A stretch of 64,000 nt of DNA from NCBI RefSeq assembly GCF_014773275.1, contig NZ_JACWMW010000006.1, positions 62,001-126,000 on the forward strand, read 5' to 3'. The notes beneath the pieces are model-generated. The model searched no databases. It saw only the letters and a list, made by a program, of their open reading frames with translations, and was not told the DNA's origin. Shown one piece after another: positions 15,404 to 23,328 of the stretch. Position 1 is the first letter of the stretch. Each line of letters begins with the position of its first letter. The position numbers were made by a program, and so were the translations under genes. The stretch is from Mucilaginibacter rigui (GTDB taxonomy: Bacteria; Bacteroidota; Bacteroidia; Sphingobacteriales; Sphingobacteriaceae).

Positions 15404-17014
15404 CTATTTAAGCGGCGGGAATTTCGCACCGTCAAATATACTTTTTTCTGCAGCCAATTTCTCAACATCCTGCCATTTTCTTGGGGCATCGAGCGATAAT
15501 ATGGTGCCTTTATCTTTACCTATCACCACATCATCTTCTATACGCACACCAATATTCCACCATTTTTTATCGCACTTGCTGCCTGCGGGGATGTAAATGC
15601 CCGGCTCAACGGTAATAACCATATTTTCTTCCAGGTTGCCTGAGTATGATCCTTTGTCATGTACATCTAACCCCATGTGGTGCGATACACCGTGCGGGTA
15701 ATAGGTACGCAGTTCTTTCGCCTCTTTTATAATGCCCAGTTTTATTAAGCCCGCGGCTAAAACCTCGCCGGTCTTATCTTCCAGCGATGAATAAGGCACG
15801 CCTGCTTTACACATTTTAAATACCTCTTCCTGCGCATCATAAACTATCTGGTAAATGGCTTTCTGCTCTTCGGTGAATTTACCGCTTGGCGGTATAGTAC
15901 GCGTAACATCGGCCGAATAACCATGGTACTCCGAACCTACATCAAGCAGTACCAATTGGTTATTTAAAACAGTCTCGTTATTTTCCTCGTAATGTAAAAT
16001 ACAACCATTGGCGCCTACACCTACTATCGGCGGGTAACCTTCACCTTCGGCACCATACTTTTTATGAACGTACATCAGGATGCCTTCCAACTCGCGCTCG
16101 CTCATACTCGGTTTTACCGCACGCATAACCTCGGCATGTGCAATGCTTGATAACTGTACCGATTTACTTAACAGCGCCAATTCTTCGGGTTGTTTAATAC
16201 CGCGCAGGGCAACTGTAAAGTCGTTAAACATGCTGGCTGCACCATACTGTTGTTTTATTTTTGCTTTTACGCTTACCAGGGTGGCGCTATCCGGTTTGTT
16301 TACCAGCTCCTGCACTATGGCGTTGCTTTGATAAACATCGGCGGGTAAGGTGGCTTTTAAATAAGCAATTACGCGCGGTAAATTAGCCGGGATAGCACGG
16401 GTACTAACCAGGTTAAGGGCATTCAATAAAGCTTTATCAACCTCGGGCAGGGCTGCTTTGGCTTTAAATGTTTTTATAAGATTTGCCAGATCTCCGTCCT
16501 TACCGGCATCATTAGGCAACTCATCATTAATTATGGTGGTGAATTTTTTAAAGTCAATAGGGAATTTGGCAAACTCGCTGCCATTATAAGCGCGTTTAAA
16601 ACCTAACTGTGTTTTTGCACCTTCAACGCCTAAACGCCTGCCCGTCCACTGCTCGCGCTGGGCATCGCGCTTGCGCACAAAAATCACTTCGTTGTAAGAA
16701 GTGTCGCCTGTTCCCTGCATTTCTTTAAAGATCAGCAAGGCGGCATCAGCCTCTTTATAGCCCGAAAAATAATACATGTCCGGGTTAGGATGATAAACGT
16801 AGTCCACATCTTTTGAAAACACACGTTCAGGATACGCAAATATTACGGCAACCGAGTTAGGGGGCATTAGTTTACGTAACGCCTCGCGCCTGCCGGCATG
16901 GAACTCCCTACTCAGGTAATCTTTGGGTATGTTTTGGCTTTCCTGCGAAAAGGCGGTTACTGCACACAGGCACAGTGCCGTGGCTGCAAAAAAAGTTTTA
17001 GTTAATAGTTTCAT
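15404..17014 (-). CDS. Xaa-Pro aminopeptidase (M24B, aminopeptidase P type), exported
   Basis: 536 residues with an N-terminal signal peptide (about 1-23, ending TAFSQ). An N-terminal creatinase-like domain covers about 35-220. The pita-bread M24 domain follows with its metal ligands visible: Asp in LLDVGSEYHGYSADVTRT (two Asp), His in HGVSHHMGLDVHD, Glu in VEPGIYIP and Glu in GVRIEDDVV. The enzyme removes N-terminal residues ahead of proline, and the signal peptide points to the periplasm. It is a single gene, ended by the shared terminator at 15360-15387. Confidence 0.92.
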   Translation of the reverse strand: MKLLTKTFFAATALCLCAVTAFSQESQNIPKDYLSREFHAGRREALRKLMPPNSVAVIFAYPERVFSKDVDYVYHPNPDMYYFSGYKEADAALLIFKEMQGTGDTSYNEVIFVRKRDAQREQWTGRRLGVEGAKTQLGFKRAYNGSEFAKFPIDFKKFTTIINDELPNDAGKDGDLANLIKTFKAKAALPEVDKALLNALNLVSTRAIPANLPRVIAYLKATLPADVYQSNAIVQELVNKPDSATLVSVKAKIKQQYGAASMFNDFTVALRGIKQPEELALLSKSVQLSSIAHAEVMRAVKPSMSERELEGILMYVHKKYGAEGEGYPPIVGVGANGCILHYEENNETVLNNQLVLLDVGSEYHGYSADVTRTIPPSGKFTEEQKAIYQIVYDAQEEVFKMCKAGVPYSSLEDKTGEVLAAGLIKLGIIKEAKELRTYYPHGVSHHMGLDVHDKGSYSGNLEENMVITVEPGIYIPAGSKCDKKWWNIGVRIEDDVVIGKDKGTILSLDAPRKWQDVEKLAAEKSIFDGAKFPPLK

Positions 17015-17154
17015 TTAAGATTAGGTGTTAAAAACCGCTTGAAGTTACAAATATATAATAGTTTTCCACATAACTAAATGTTTAGTTATATGCGGTCAAA
17101 TATTACAAACTATAATTTTATATATTCGTTATCACATTAAATGCCGATTAAGCA

Positions 17155-17559
17155 ATGCCTTACACCTGCCCCAAATGCGACCGCGAACTAACAAGCGAAA
17201 GCCAAAGGCACTACTGCGCCCGGGTAAGTTTACACGACCTGTTTAAAGGCAAGCCCGATGAACTGCTGCTATTGTTTGATAAACTGTTAGCCGAAGTTGC
17301 CGACTGGCCCGATGTTTTGGTGGGCACCACTCCCAACTGTATTACATTTGTGCATAGGCAAACCTTTTTTGTTATCCGCCCCATGCAAAAAGTGTTGGAT
17401 CTTAAGTTTTATTCGGCTGCACAACTAACGGAGCCACCTGTAATAAAAAGCACCGGCATAACCGGTAAAAAGTTTGAGAACCACATCAGGCTGAGCCTCA
17501 CCGGCGAACTGAGGCCGCAGTTGTTTGCATGGATACGTGAGTCGTATGAATTGCTATGA
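17155..17559 (+). CDS. DUF5655-like small protein with N-terminal zinc-ribbon-like Cys pair
   Basis: 134 residues. The start MPYTCPKCDREL contains a CxxC, and HYC follows near residue 21, so a small metal site is possible. Residues 30-130 resemble the DUF5655 fold (KPDELLLLFDKLLAEV, then ITFVHRQTFFVIRP and a lysine-rich KKFENHIRLS). The function of this family is unknown. There is no signal peptide. The next gene follows 13 bases downstream on the same strand and may be co-transcribed. Confidence 0.65.
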   Translation: MPYTCPKCDRELTSESQRHYCARVSLHDLFKGKPDELLLLFDKLLAEVADWPDVLVGTTPNCITFVHRQTFFVIRPMQKVLDLKFYSAAQLTEPPVIKSTGITGKKFENHIRLSLTGELRPQLFAWIRESYELL

Positions 17560-17572
17560 GTATATTTAATTG

Positions 17573-18241
17573 ATGAAAAGATTAAGCCTGACCTTATTAT
17601 TCTTGTGCACTTTTAGTTTATTGTCATTTAGTCAAAATCATATGTTGGTTGACCAAAAACCTGGCTTGACCTACTTTGATGGCTATGGAAAAATGATAAC
17701 CTCTTTATCGCAAATCCCGGAAAACATAAGGGATAGTGCAGCAATCATTTTAAACAAATTTTTAGGCGATCTAAGTCCAAAAGCAAAATTTAATTATGGC
17801 CAAATTTTAGATTTGGATGCTTATCATAAATTCAAGGATAGCGCTAATATCAACCCAACTATTCCAAAATATGATCTTGTATTTATTCTAAAAGATCTGT
17901 CAATAGGTATTAAAAGTTATCCTATCGAATTAAGGTTAAATGAGTCTGGTAAAGCCCTTAAATTGAATTGGCCAAGAACAGGATATACCAATAAATTAAA
18001 ATTTATCCCATTAGATAAGGTAAGGAATACGATCTTAGATCACGCAAAAAAATTGAATTTTAATCTCTCAAATTATGAGATTTCTTTTGACTATGATTAT
18101 GAAGCTCAAAAATTTTATTGGACATTTCTTTTCCCAATACAAAAAGAACAAAATTTCAGTCACTATAACGCCATTAGAGTAAACTGGGTAAACCTGGATG
18201 ATTTTGGTGTAAGTGAAATACGTCGTGTTACAGTATACTAA
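17573..18241 (+). CDS. Hypothetical exported protein
   Basis: 222 residues starting at the ATG preceded by TTG. The N-terminus KRLSLTLLFLCTFSLLSF is a signal peptide ending near SQN. The mature part is lysine- and asparagine-rich with no motif I recognise. Base composition is visibly more A/T-rich than the flanking genes, which could reflect transfer or relaxed selection. It ends just before the hairpin at 18302-18331. Confidence 0.7.
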   Translation: MKRLSLTLLFLCTFSLLSFSQNHMLVDQKPGLTYFDGYGKMITSLSQIPENIRDSAAIILNKFLGDLSPKAKFNYGQILDLDAYHKFKDSANINPTIPKYDLVFILKDLSIGIKSYPIELRLNESGKALKLNWPRTGYTNKLKFIPLDKVRNTILDHAKKLNFNLSNYEISFDYDYEAQKFYWTFLFPIQKEQNFSHYNAIRVNWVNLDDFGVSEIRRVTVY

Positions 18242-18301
18242 CTGTTAAATCCATTTGAACGATGGGATATCAACGGATAAACGTAATCTAATTTTAACAA
18301 A

Positions 18302-18331
18302 AAAGGGATATGGCTCACACCCTATCCCTTT
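18302..18331. terminator. Terminator between the hypothetical gene and ahcY
   Basis: AAAGGGATA (18302-18310) pairs perfectly with TATCCCTTT (18323-18331) around a 12-base loop. A-rich and T-rich flanks on the two sides allow it to serve both convergent genes. Confidence 0.55.
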
Positions 18332-18371
18332 ACTTTTATCTTGAATCCTGACTCTAAAAGTCTTTAATCTA

Positions 18372-19688
18372 TTAATAACGGTAGTACTCCGGTTTAAACG
18401 GACCTTCAACAGTTACGCCGATGTACTCGGCCTGATCCTGGTCTAAAACTTCCAGTTCGACACCAATTTTTTCCAGATGTAAACGTGCAACTTTTTCGTC
18501 AAGGTGTTTTGGCAGGGTGTAAACTTCGTTTTTGTAAGCCGCACCGTTTGTCCAAAGCTCAATCTGAGCCAAGGTTTGGTTGGTGAAAGAGTTACTCATT
18601 ACAAAGCTTGGGTGGCCTGTAGCGCAACCTAAGTTTACCAAACGGCCTTCTGCCAATACAATTACATCCTTACCGTCGATAGTGTATTTATCAACCTGTG
18701 GTTTAATTTCAATTTTGTTGTTGCCATAAGCGCCGTTTAACCAGGCCATGTCAATTTCGTTATCAAAGTGGCCAATGTTACAAACGATGGCTTTATCTTT
18801 TAACGCGCGGAAGTGTTTTTCGCGAACAATATTTTTGTTACCAGTTGCGGTAACCACGATATCAGCTTCTTTAATAGCGGTATCCAGTTTCTTAACTTCA
18901 AAACCTTCCATAGCTGCCTGTAATGCACAAATAGGATCAATTTCGGTAACGATAACACGCACACCAGAGTTACGCAGTGAATCGGCAGAGCCTTTACCCA
19001 CATCGCCATAACCACAAACAACAGCCACTTTACCGGCCATCATCACATCAGTAGCACGGCGGATGGCATCAACCAATGATTCGCGGCAACCGTATTTGTT
19101 ATCAAATTTCGATTTGGTAACCGAATCGTTCACGTTGATAGCAGGCATTGGTAATGTACCGGCTTTCATACGCTCATATAAACGGTGTACACCTGTAGTG
19201 GTTTCTTCAGATAAACCTTTTATCTCGCCGATAAGTTCGGGGTAACGGTCTAAAACCATATTGGTTAAATCGCCGCCATCATCCAAAATCATGTTTAATG
19301 GTTTGCGGTCTTCACCAAAGAATAAGGTTTGCTCAATACACCAGTCAAACTCCTGCTCGTTCATACCTTTCCAGGCGTAAACAGAGGTACCTGCGGCAGC
19401 AATAGCAGCAGCAGCGTGATCTTGTGTTGAGAATATATTACATGACGACCAGGTAACTTCGGCACCCAATTCTATCAACGTTTCAATTAATACAGCAGTT
19501 TGTATAGTCATGTGTAAACAGCCTGCAATACGTGCGCCCTTCAATATCTTAGCCGGACCGTATTCTTTACGCAGTGCCATTAACCCCGGCATTTCTGCCT
19601 CTGCCAATTCAATCTCCTTGCGCCCCCAGGCGGCCAGTGAAGGATCCTTCACTTTGTTTTTAACGTATGCAGTTTCTACTGATGACAT
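18372..19688 (-). CDS. ahcY: Adenosylhomocysteinase
   Basis: 438 residues. The enzyme splits S-adenosylhomocysteine to adenosine and homocysteine, relieving product inhibition of methyltransferases. Visible features are the substrate-site GCLHMTIQTAVLIETL near 56-71, the catalytic region IINV-like INVNDSVTKSKFDNKYGC, and the NAD Rossmann motif GYGDVGKGSADSLR. The C-terminal DKYTIDGK and a final YRY tail are typical of the tetramer. The leader shows a -7 box but no SAH riboswitch that I could make out. It stands as a single gene. Confidence 0.98.
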   Translation of the reverse strand: MSSVETAYVKNKVKDPSLAAWGRKEIELAEAEMPGLMALRKEYGPAKILKGARIAGCLHMTIQTAVLIETLIELGAEVTWSSCNIFSTQDHAAAAIAAAGTSVYAWKGMNEQEFDWCIEQTLFFGEDRKPLNMILDDGGDLTNMVLDRYPELIGEIKGLSEETTTGVHRLYERMKAGTLPMPAINVNDSVTKSKFDNKYGCRESLVDAIRRATDVMMAGKVAVVCGYGDVGKGSADSLRNSGVRVIVTEIDPICALQAAMEGFEVKKLDTAIKEADIVVTATGNKNIVREKHFRALKDKAIVCNIGHFDNEIDMAWLNGAYGNNKIEIKPQVDKYTIDGKDVIVLAEGRLVNLGCATGHPSFVMSNSFTNQTLAQIELWTNGAAYKNEVYTLPKHLDEKVARLHLEKIGVELEVLDQDQAEYIGVTVEGPFKPEYYRY

Positions 19689-19709
19689 ATTATTCTATTT
19701 TTTGAAATG

Positions 19710-19717
19710 CAAAAATA
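19710..19717 (-). promoter_or_regulatory. Promoter -7 box of ahcY
   Basis: On the minus strand this reads TATTTTTG, matching TAnnTTTG, 21 bases before the ATG. No clear -33 TTG is seen. Confidence 0.45.
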
Positions 19718-19828
19718 GTGAATATAAATATTTTAATGAAATTGAGGATATATGATTACTCAGGAATGGCACAAGATTTTTGCCAATGGCCGAAAACAAT
19801 TACTTCGGTTCTATATAGAGATAAGAGC

Positions 19829-20209
19829 CTACGTATTTTTTACCGAGAACTTTTCTGAATCAACGGCTATATATATAAGCATAGCTACTAATGCACATGC
19901 CCAAAATGTATTGTAAGTAAGCAAAATGGGTTCGATACCTTTCCGCGAATCAGGACCCAAAAAAGGGTACATCATGATACAGGCAAAAGACACACAATAA
20001 ATAATCGTAAAAATAATTACATACCTCATTTTCGGTGCTAATTGCTTATTGTAGCACAAAAATAAAATCCCGGCAATGCCTAAATACTGGCTGATATCCT
20101 TTAGGTTACTCATCTGCAGATAATATCCTCCATCATGCGTACCTTGTATTAAAAAATAATAACCAACACGTGTTAAAATAATCCAAAAACAAAGTATAGC
20201 TATTTTCAT
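19829..20209 (-). CDS. Small four-helix membrane protein coupled to a GG-type peptide gene
   Basis: 126 residues with four predicted membrane segments (about 3-22, 38-54, 62-82 and 96-115). There is no family I can name with confidence. Its ATG overlaps the stop of the upstream 57-residue peptide (TAATG), so the two are almost certainly translated together. That makes it a candidate immunity, processing or transport partner for the peptide family, by context only. The sequence includes a lysine-rich cytosolic loop (NKQLAPKMRY) between helices two and three. Confidence 0.75.
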   Translation of the reverse strand: MKIAILCFWIILTRVGYYFLIQGTHDGGYYLQMSNLKDISQYLGIAGILFLCYNKQLAPKMRYVIIFTIIYCVSFACIMMYPFLGPDSRKGIEPILLTYNTFWACALVAMLIYIAVDSEKFSVKNT

Positions 20210-20382
20210 TATGCGCAGGGAGTAAAAATTCCGTCTTTATCGCAATAACCGCATCGGCCAACATTATTATACTCACATCTTTCTTTGGCTGTCATATCAC
20301 CTACTTTTTCCACCAAAGGCACTTTTGATATTGCAGCAACCTGTTCTCTTGTTAGCTTTTCTTTTTTTGTTTTGTCTTCCAT
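20209..20382 (-). CDS. Four-Cys peptide of the tandem family, copy 1 (divergent leader, no GG)
   Basis: 57 residues. The N-terminal half is MEDKTKKEKLTREQVAAISK followed by VPLVEKVG, so the double glycine of the sister copies is missing. The C-terminal half, DMTAKERCEYNNVGRCGYCD and then KDGIFTPCA, is nearly identical to the other three. Cysteines are spaced C-x7-C-x2-C-x8-C. The ATG is 28 bases downstream of the shared promoter box. The stop codon overlaps the start of the membrane-protein gene. It may be a precursor processed differently, or a regulator or immunity peptide that mimics the core. Confidence 0.85.
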   Translation of the reverse strand: MEDKTKKEKLTREQVAAISKVPLVEKVGDMTAKERCEYNNVGRCGYCDKDGIFTPCA

Positions 20383-20687
20383 TTTTTTTGTAAAAGTTTA
20401 AATCGTGCAGCTAATATAAGTATTATTATAATCCAAAAATAGTGCACTAAAATGGTTTAATAGTACTAAAAACGAGAACATTAAATTGCTTTCGGCATCT
20501 ATTCTCTAACTAAAAATAATAAACACCAGGGTAACATATTTAAATATATCGATACATGGAGATGTGTAAACGGCAAAAATGTATAATTTTCAAGCACGAA
20601 TATGGCCAGGCTAAAATGCCGATCCAGCCCAAATCAGGCAGACACCTGTTGGATTTGTATATTCTCAGATTCCGGATAATTGCCAGA
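20383..20687. other. Intergenic region between peptide copies 1 and 2
   Basis: It holds the promoter box of copy 1 at 20411-20436. The rest (about 20440-20687) shows no hairpin terminator for copy 2 that I could find. A minus-strand open frame overlaps the end of copy 2 and has no recognisable content. Confidence 0.5.
20411..20436 (-). promoter_or_regulatory. Shared peptide-family promoter box, copy 1
   Basis: On the minus strand TTG, 15 bases (GATTATAATAATACT), then TATATTAG. The same layout and much of the spacer sequence recur ahead of the other three copies. The distance from the box to the ATG is 28 bases. Confidence 0.6.
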
Positions 20688-20867
20688 TTAAGCGCAGGGG
20701 GTAAAAACTCCTTCTTTGTCACAAGCTCCGCACCTGCCAACATTATTATACTCACATCTTTCCTGGGGCGTCATATCACATGTTCCGCCGCCTATTTTTG
20801 CCATTTCTTTTTTTGAAAGTTTGCTGAGTCTTTCTTTTTGAGGCCCTTGATTTAAGTTTGTTCCCAT
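20688..20867 (-). CDS. Four-Cys GG-leader peptide, copy 2
   Basis: 59 residues. The leader ends KLSKKEMAKIGGG, a typical Bacteroidota GG leader. The core TCDMTPQERCEYNNVGRCG continues ACDKEGVFTPCA. It has the four family cysteines with C-x7-C-x2-C-x8-C spacing, plus one extra cysteine right after the GGG. The ATG is 23 bases after its promoter box. Three of the four copies share the KKEMAKI element directly before the glycines. Confidence 0.87.
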   Translation of the reverse strand: MGTNLNQGPQKERLSKLSKKEMAKIGGGTCDMTPQERCEYNNVGRCGACDKEGVFTPCA

Positions 20868-20890
20868 TTTGATTAGCGTTAAATGTTAAG

Positions 20891-20916
20891 CTAATATAAG
20901 TATTTTACAATTCCAA
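20891..20916 (-). promoter_or_regulatory. Shared peptide-family promoter box, copy 2
   Basis: Minus strand: TTG, 15 bases (GAATTGTAAAATACT), TATATTAG; 23 bases before the ATG. Confidence 0.6.
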
Positions 20917-20938
20917 TATAACTGCAGTTACAAAATAA

Positions 20939-20981
20939 AAAAGGACACCAGCAATATCTAAATATTGTTTAGCGTCCTTTT
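20939..20981 (-). terminator. Terminator of peptide copy 3
   Basis: AAAAGGAC (20939-20946) pairs with GTCCTTTT (20974-20981), and an inner CAATAT/ATATTG pair adds stability. On the minus strand a run of seven T follows. It ends the transcript of copy 3 and so separates it from copy 2. Confidence 0.7.
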
Positions 20982-21047
20982 AACCGGGTCTTTTTTGAAT
21001 GCAGACAATATTGGCATTCAAAAATTATATAATATATCCTATGCTAA

Positions 21048-21233
21048 TTATGCGCATGGAGTAAATGTTCCATCCTTGTCGCAAGCTCCACACCTCCCAA
21101 CGTTGTTATACTCACATCTTTCTTTAGCTGTCATATCTCCGGGTAAACCACCGCCACTTATTTTAGCCATTTCTTTTTTTGACAATGCGGTAAACTTTAA
21201 GTTTGCGGTCTGCTGAGTTGAGTTTATTTTCAT
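21048..21233 (-). CDS. Four-Cys GG-leader peptide, copy 3
   Basis: 61 residues from the ATG at 21233. A longer open frame upstream is rejected because this ATG lies 25 bases after the promoter box and gives the same layout as its sisters. The leader is MKINSTQQTANLKFTALSKK then EMAKISGGG, and the core is LPGDMTAKERCEYNNVGRCG then ACDKDGTFTPCA. Four cysteines have C-x7-C-x2-C-x8-C spacing. It differs from copy 4 mainly in the leader. Confidence 0.88.
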   Translation of the reverse strand: MKINSTQQTANLKFTALSKKEMAKISGGGLPGDMTAKERCEYNNVGRCGACDKDGTFTPCA

Positions 21234-21258
21234 TTTATTCAGGTTTAAAAATGTTACG

Positions 21259-21284
21259 CTATGCAAGAGTTTATTATAAACCAA
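21259..21284 (-). promoter_or_regulatory. Shared peptide-family promoter box, copy 3
   Basis: Minus strand: TTG, 15 bases (GTTTATAATAAACTC), then TTGCATAG. The downstream hexamer is the most divergent of the four, while the spacing is kept. It lies 25 bases before the ATG. Confidence 0.5.
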
Positions 21285-21372
21285 ATAGTATGCCAAAAAC
21301 ACTCCCGGGGGTGTTAAACATAGTGCAGGTGTTGCCCGGTTAACATGCACTATTTTTCAATGTTTAATAAAA

Positions 21373-21403
21373 GGGCATCTATAATACTTAGATATAGATG
21401 CCC
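21373..21403 (-). terminator. Terminator of peptide copy 4
   Basis: A perfect 11-bp stem (21373-21383 with 21393-21403) is followed on the minus strand by TTTTATTAAAC. Confidence 0.7.
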
Positions 21404-21503
21404 TAAGCTGCTAATTTTAAATACGTACTCCGCCGGCTTCTTTTAAATTAAAAAAGTAAAAAGAGCAATTCTTATTTATATAAAATGGGGTTGAATTATC
21501 TCG

Positions 21504-21689
21504 TTATGCACAAGCGGTAAAAATGCCGTCTTTGTCGCAAGCCCCACACCTGCCCACATTATTGAACTCACATCTTTCTTTGGCTGTCATATCTCCGGGT
21601 AAGCCACCGCCGCCTATTTTAGCCATTTCTTTTTTTTTAAGCGCTGTAAATTTCACTTTCTGTAATTCTTGATTTAAGTTTGCTTTCAT
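21504..21689 (-). CDS. Four-Cys GG-leader peptide, copy 4
   Basis: 61 residues. The leader MKANLNQELQKVKFTALKKK then EMAKIGGGG is followed by LPGDMTAKERCEFNNVGRCG and ACDKDGIFTACA. The same C-x7-C-x2-C-x8-C pattern is present, with a Tyr-to-Phe and a Pro-to-Ala change against the other copies. It has its own promoter box and terminator. Inside the family the core is more conserved than the leader, the reverse of what is usual for arrays of GG-leader products. Confidence 0.88.
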   Translation of the reverse strand: MKANLNQELQKVKFTALKKKEMAKIGGGGLPGDMTAKERCEFNNVGRCGACDKDGIFTACA

Positions 21690-21712
21690 TTGGATTATAA
21701 TTTAATTTAAAC

Positions 21713-21738
21713 CCAATATAAGCATTTATTATAATCAA
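21713..21738 (-). promoter_or_regulatory. Shared peptide-family promoter box, copy 4
   Basis: Minus strand: TTG, 15 bases (ATTATAATAAATGCT), TATATTGG; 23 bases before the ATG. Confidence 0.6.
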
Positions 21739-21779
21739 GATGTTTGCGGAATATTAAATATCCAACACAGCAAAACTGC

Positions 21780-22631
21780 TCACATATTTAAACTTAAATA
21801 CTGCTTAGGGTTTACCGGTTGCCCGTTTTTACGGATCTCGTAATGCAGGTGTGGCCCGGTTGAACGGCCCGTTGAGCCTACCTTACCTATCATATCGCCC
21901 ACGGTAACACGCTGGCCCTCTTTTACATTTATTTTTGATAAGTGCCCGTACCAGGTTTCGAGATTATTGGCATGTTTTATTTTAATACAGTTGCCATAAC
22001 CGCCTGCTTTGCCTGCAAATATCACCTTGCCGCTGGCTGTGCATTTAACCGGGTCGCCCCTGTGGCCCGAGAAATCGATACCCGGGTGAAACTCCCTGCC
22101 GCCAAAATCGAACGGGTTACCGCGCGATCCGAAAAACGAAGTGAATGAGCTTAATTTGGGGTAGCCCATCGGAGTAAAGGCAATATTGTTTACTACTTTA
22201 TCAAGGTAATTGCTAAAATCGTTGTATAGCCTGGTATCGCTTTTGGGGCTATCTTCAATATTCAATTTTTTAAAAGAGAAACCGTGCAAGCCCCGCTTAC
22301 TCATAAAATTATTTATGGTTTTAAGCTTGGCCTGTATGTCCTGCAGGTATGAAACCGCCTTGTTACGGCTGCCTTCTTTTTCGGCATTTGTGAGTAATGC
22401 ATCCTGCGAATCTTTTTCTATTTGCCCCTGTAAAGCGGATACCTGCGATTGCAGCCTGCTGTTTTCCTGCCTTTGCTGCAATGACTGTGTACTTAAACGG
22501 ACAATGGCCGTCATCAATACCATTACAATAATTAGCACTGCCGCTACAGCTACTTTTAATGAGTTAAAGTGTTTGGCTTTTACTTGCACAACGCGTGGCT
22601 GGGCATTATTTTTTCGGGTAATAATTCCCAT
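21780..22631 (-). CDS. M23-family (LytM-type) cell-wall endopeptidase, membrane-anchored
   Basis: 283 residues. A single membrane segment at about 25-44 follows a basic N-terminus (type II orientation). A coiled-coil-prone stretch covers 50-110, and the M23 domain covers 165-275. Zinc ligands are H182 and D186 (HPGIDFSG) and H263 in HLHYE, with H261 as the second catalytic-site His. The intact site suggests an active peptidoglycan endopeptidase rather than a NlpD/EnvC-type activator. Its C-terminal end is 90 bases from the peptide family, but the terminator and promoter layout gives no sign of shared transcription. Confidence 0.9.
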   Translation of the reverse strand: MGIITRKNNAQPRVVQVKAKHFNSLKVAVAAVLIIVMVLMTAIVRLSTQSLQQRQENSRLQSQVSALQGQIEKDSQDALLTNAEKEGSRNKAVSYLQDIQAKLKTINNFMSKRGLHGFSFKKLNIEDSPKSDTRLYNDFSNYLDKVVNNIAFTPMGYPKLSSFTSFFGSRGNPFDFGGREFHPGIDFSGHRGDPVKCTASGKVIFAGKAGGYGNCIKIKHANNLETWYGHLSKINVKEGQRVTVGDMIGKVGSTGRSTGPHLHYEIRKNGQPVNPKQYLSLNM

Positions 22632-22777
22632 ACCTAAATCTTTAATTTTAAGTTCATCAAATAGTGTTAATTAGGGTTAACATTACTAAGCATGCAAGTT
22701 AAAAATTATTTTTAAAAATGCATACTCCCGCTATTATAACGGAAACGTCAATTATTACTGATTATTCTGATTAAGGG

Positions 22778-22806
22778 TTGTTTTTATTTTGAATTAAGTA
22801 TTTTTG
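22778..22806 (+). promoter_or_regulatory. Promoter of the bacilliredoxin gene
   Basis: TTG (22778-22780), 18 bases, then TATTTTTG (22799-22806), fitting the Bacteroidota -33/-7 pattern. The ATG is 25 bases downstream. Confidence 0.55.
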
Positions 22807-22831
22807 TACTGAATATAAGCGAAGTAAAATT

Positions 22832-23242
22832 ATGTACCCAGAATATTTAGTTGCCCCAATGAGGGAAGAATTAACCAAAGTTGGTTTTGAAGAGTTAAAG
22901 GATGCTGATGCAGTTAACGCGGCTATTAAAAGCGAAGGCACTGTGTTTGTAATGGTAAATTCGGTTTGTGGTTGCGCTGCAGCAAATGCACGCCCTGCTG
23001 CACGTGCGGCAGCTGCCAATGAAAAACATCCTGATCGTTTGGTGACCGTTTTTGCGGGCATGGAAACCGAGGCTGTGAACGCTGCCCGTAACCTGATGCT
23101 GCCTTACCCGCCATCATCACCATCAATGGCTTTGTTTAAAGATGGTAAACTGGTACACATTATAGAACGCCACCAGATAGAAGGCCGCCCGGCACAAATG
23201 ATTGCCGATAACCTGATAGGTGCGTTTGAGCAATATTGCTAA
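22832..23242 (+). CDS. BrxA/BrxB-family bacilliredoxin (YphP-type)
   Basis: 136 residues, the usual length. The family motif C-G-C is at 46-48 (NSVCGCAAANARPAA) in a thioredoxin-like fold. The hydrophobic strand FVMVNS precedes it and PSMALFKDGKLVHIIERH lies in the C-terminal half. In Firmicutes such proteins remove bacillithiol from oxidised protein thiols, and Bacteroidota also carry the family, so a thiol-exchange role in the cytoplasm is likely. It is a single gene between its own promoter and the terminator at 23278. Confidence 0.92.
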   Translation: MYPEYLVAPMREELTKVGFEELKDADAVNAAIKSEGTVFVMVNSVCGCAAANARPAARAAAANEKHPDRLVTVFAGMETEAVNAARNLMLPYPPSSPSMALFKDGKLVHIIERHQIEGRPAQMIADNLIGAFEQYC

Positions 23243-23277
23243 TCAGAATCAAGATTTAAAGAGTTAAGATACAAGAT

Positions 23278-23316
23278 AAAGAAAGCCCGGTGTAGTAAAT
23301 ATATCGGGCTTTCTTT
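23278..23316. terminator. Bidirectional terminator
   Basis: AAAGAAAGCCCG (23278-23289) and CGGGCTTTCTTT (23305-23316) form a perfect 12-bp stem between the convergent bacilliredoxin and secreted-protein genes. The A and T ends supply U-tracts in both directions. Confidence 0.8.
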
Positions 23317-23328
23317 ATAGAGAAACTT

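Noticed and set aside
20540..20755. Minus-strand 71-codon frame overlapping peptide copy 2, considered as a relic of a second copy of the small membrane protein
   Set aside because: No residue-level match to the 126-residue membrane protein beyond a few hydrophobic positions, and it shares bases with the well-supported peptide in another frame.
19829..22631. A complete RiPP gene cluster around the four peptides
   Set aside because: I looked for lanthipeptide synthetase, radical SAM, YcaO, ATP-grasp or C39 transporter genes and found none; only the small membrane protein and an M23 peptidase are near.
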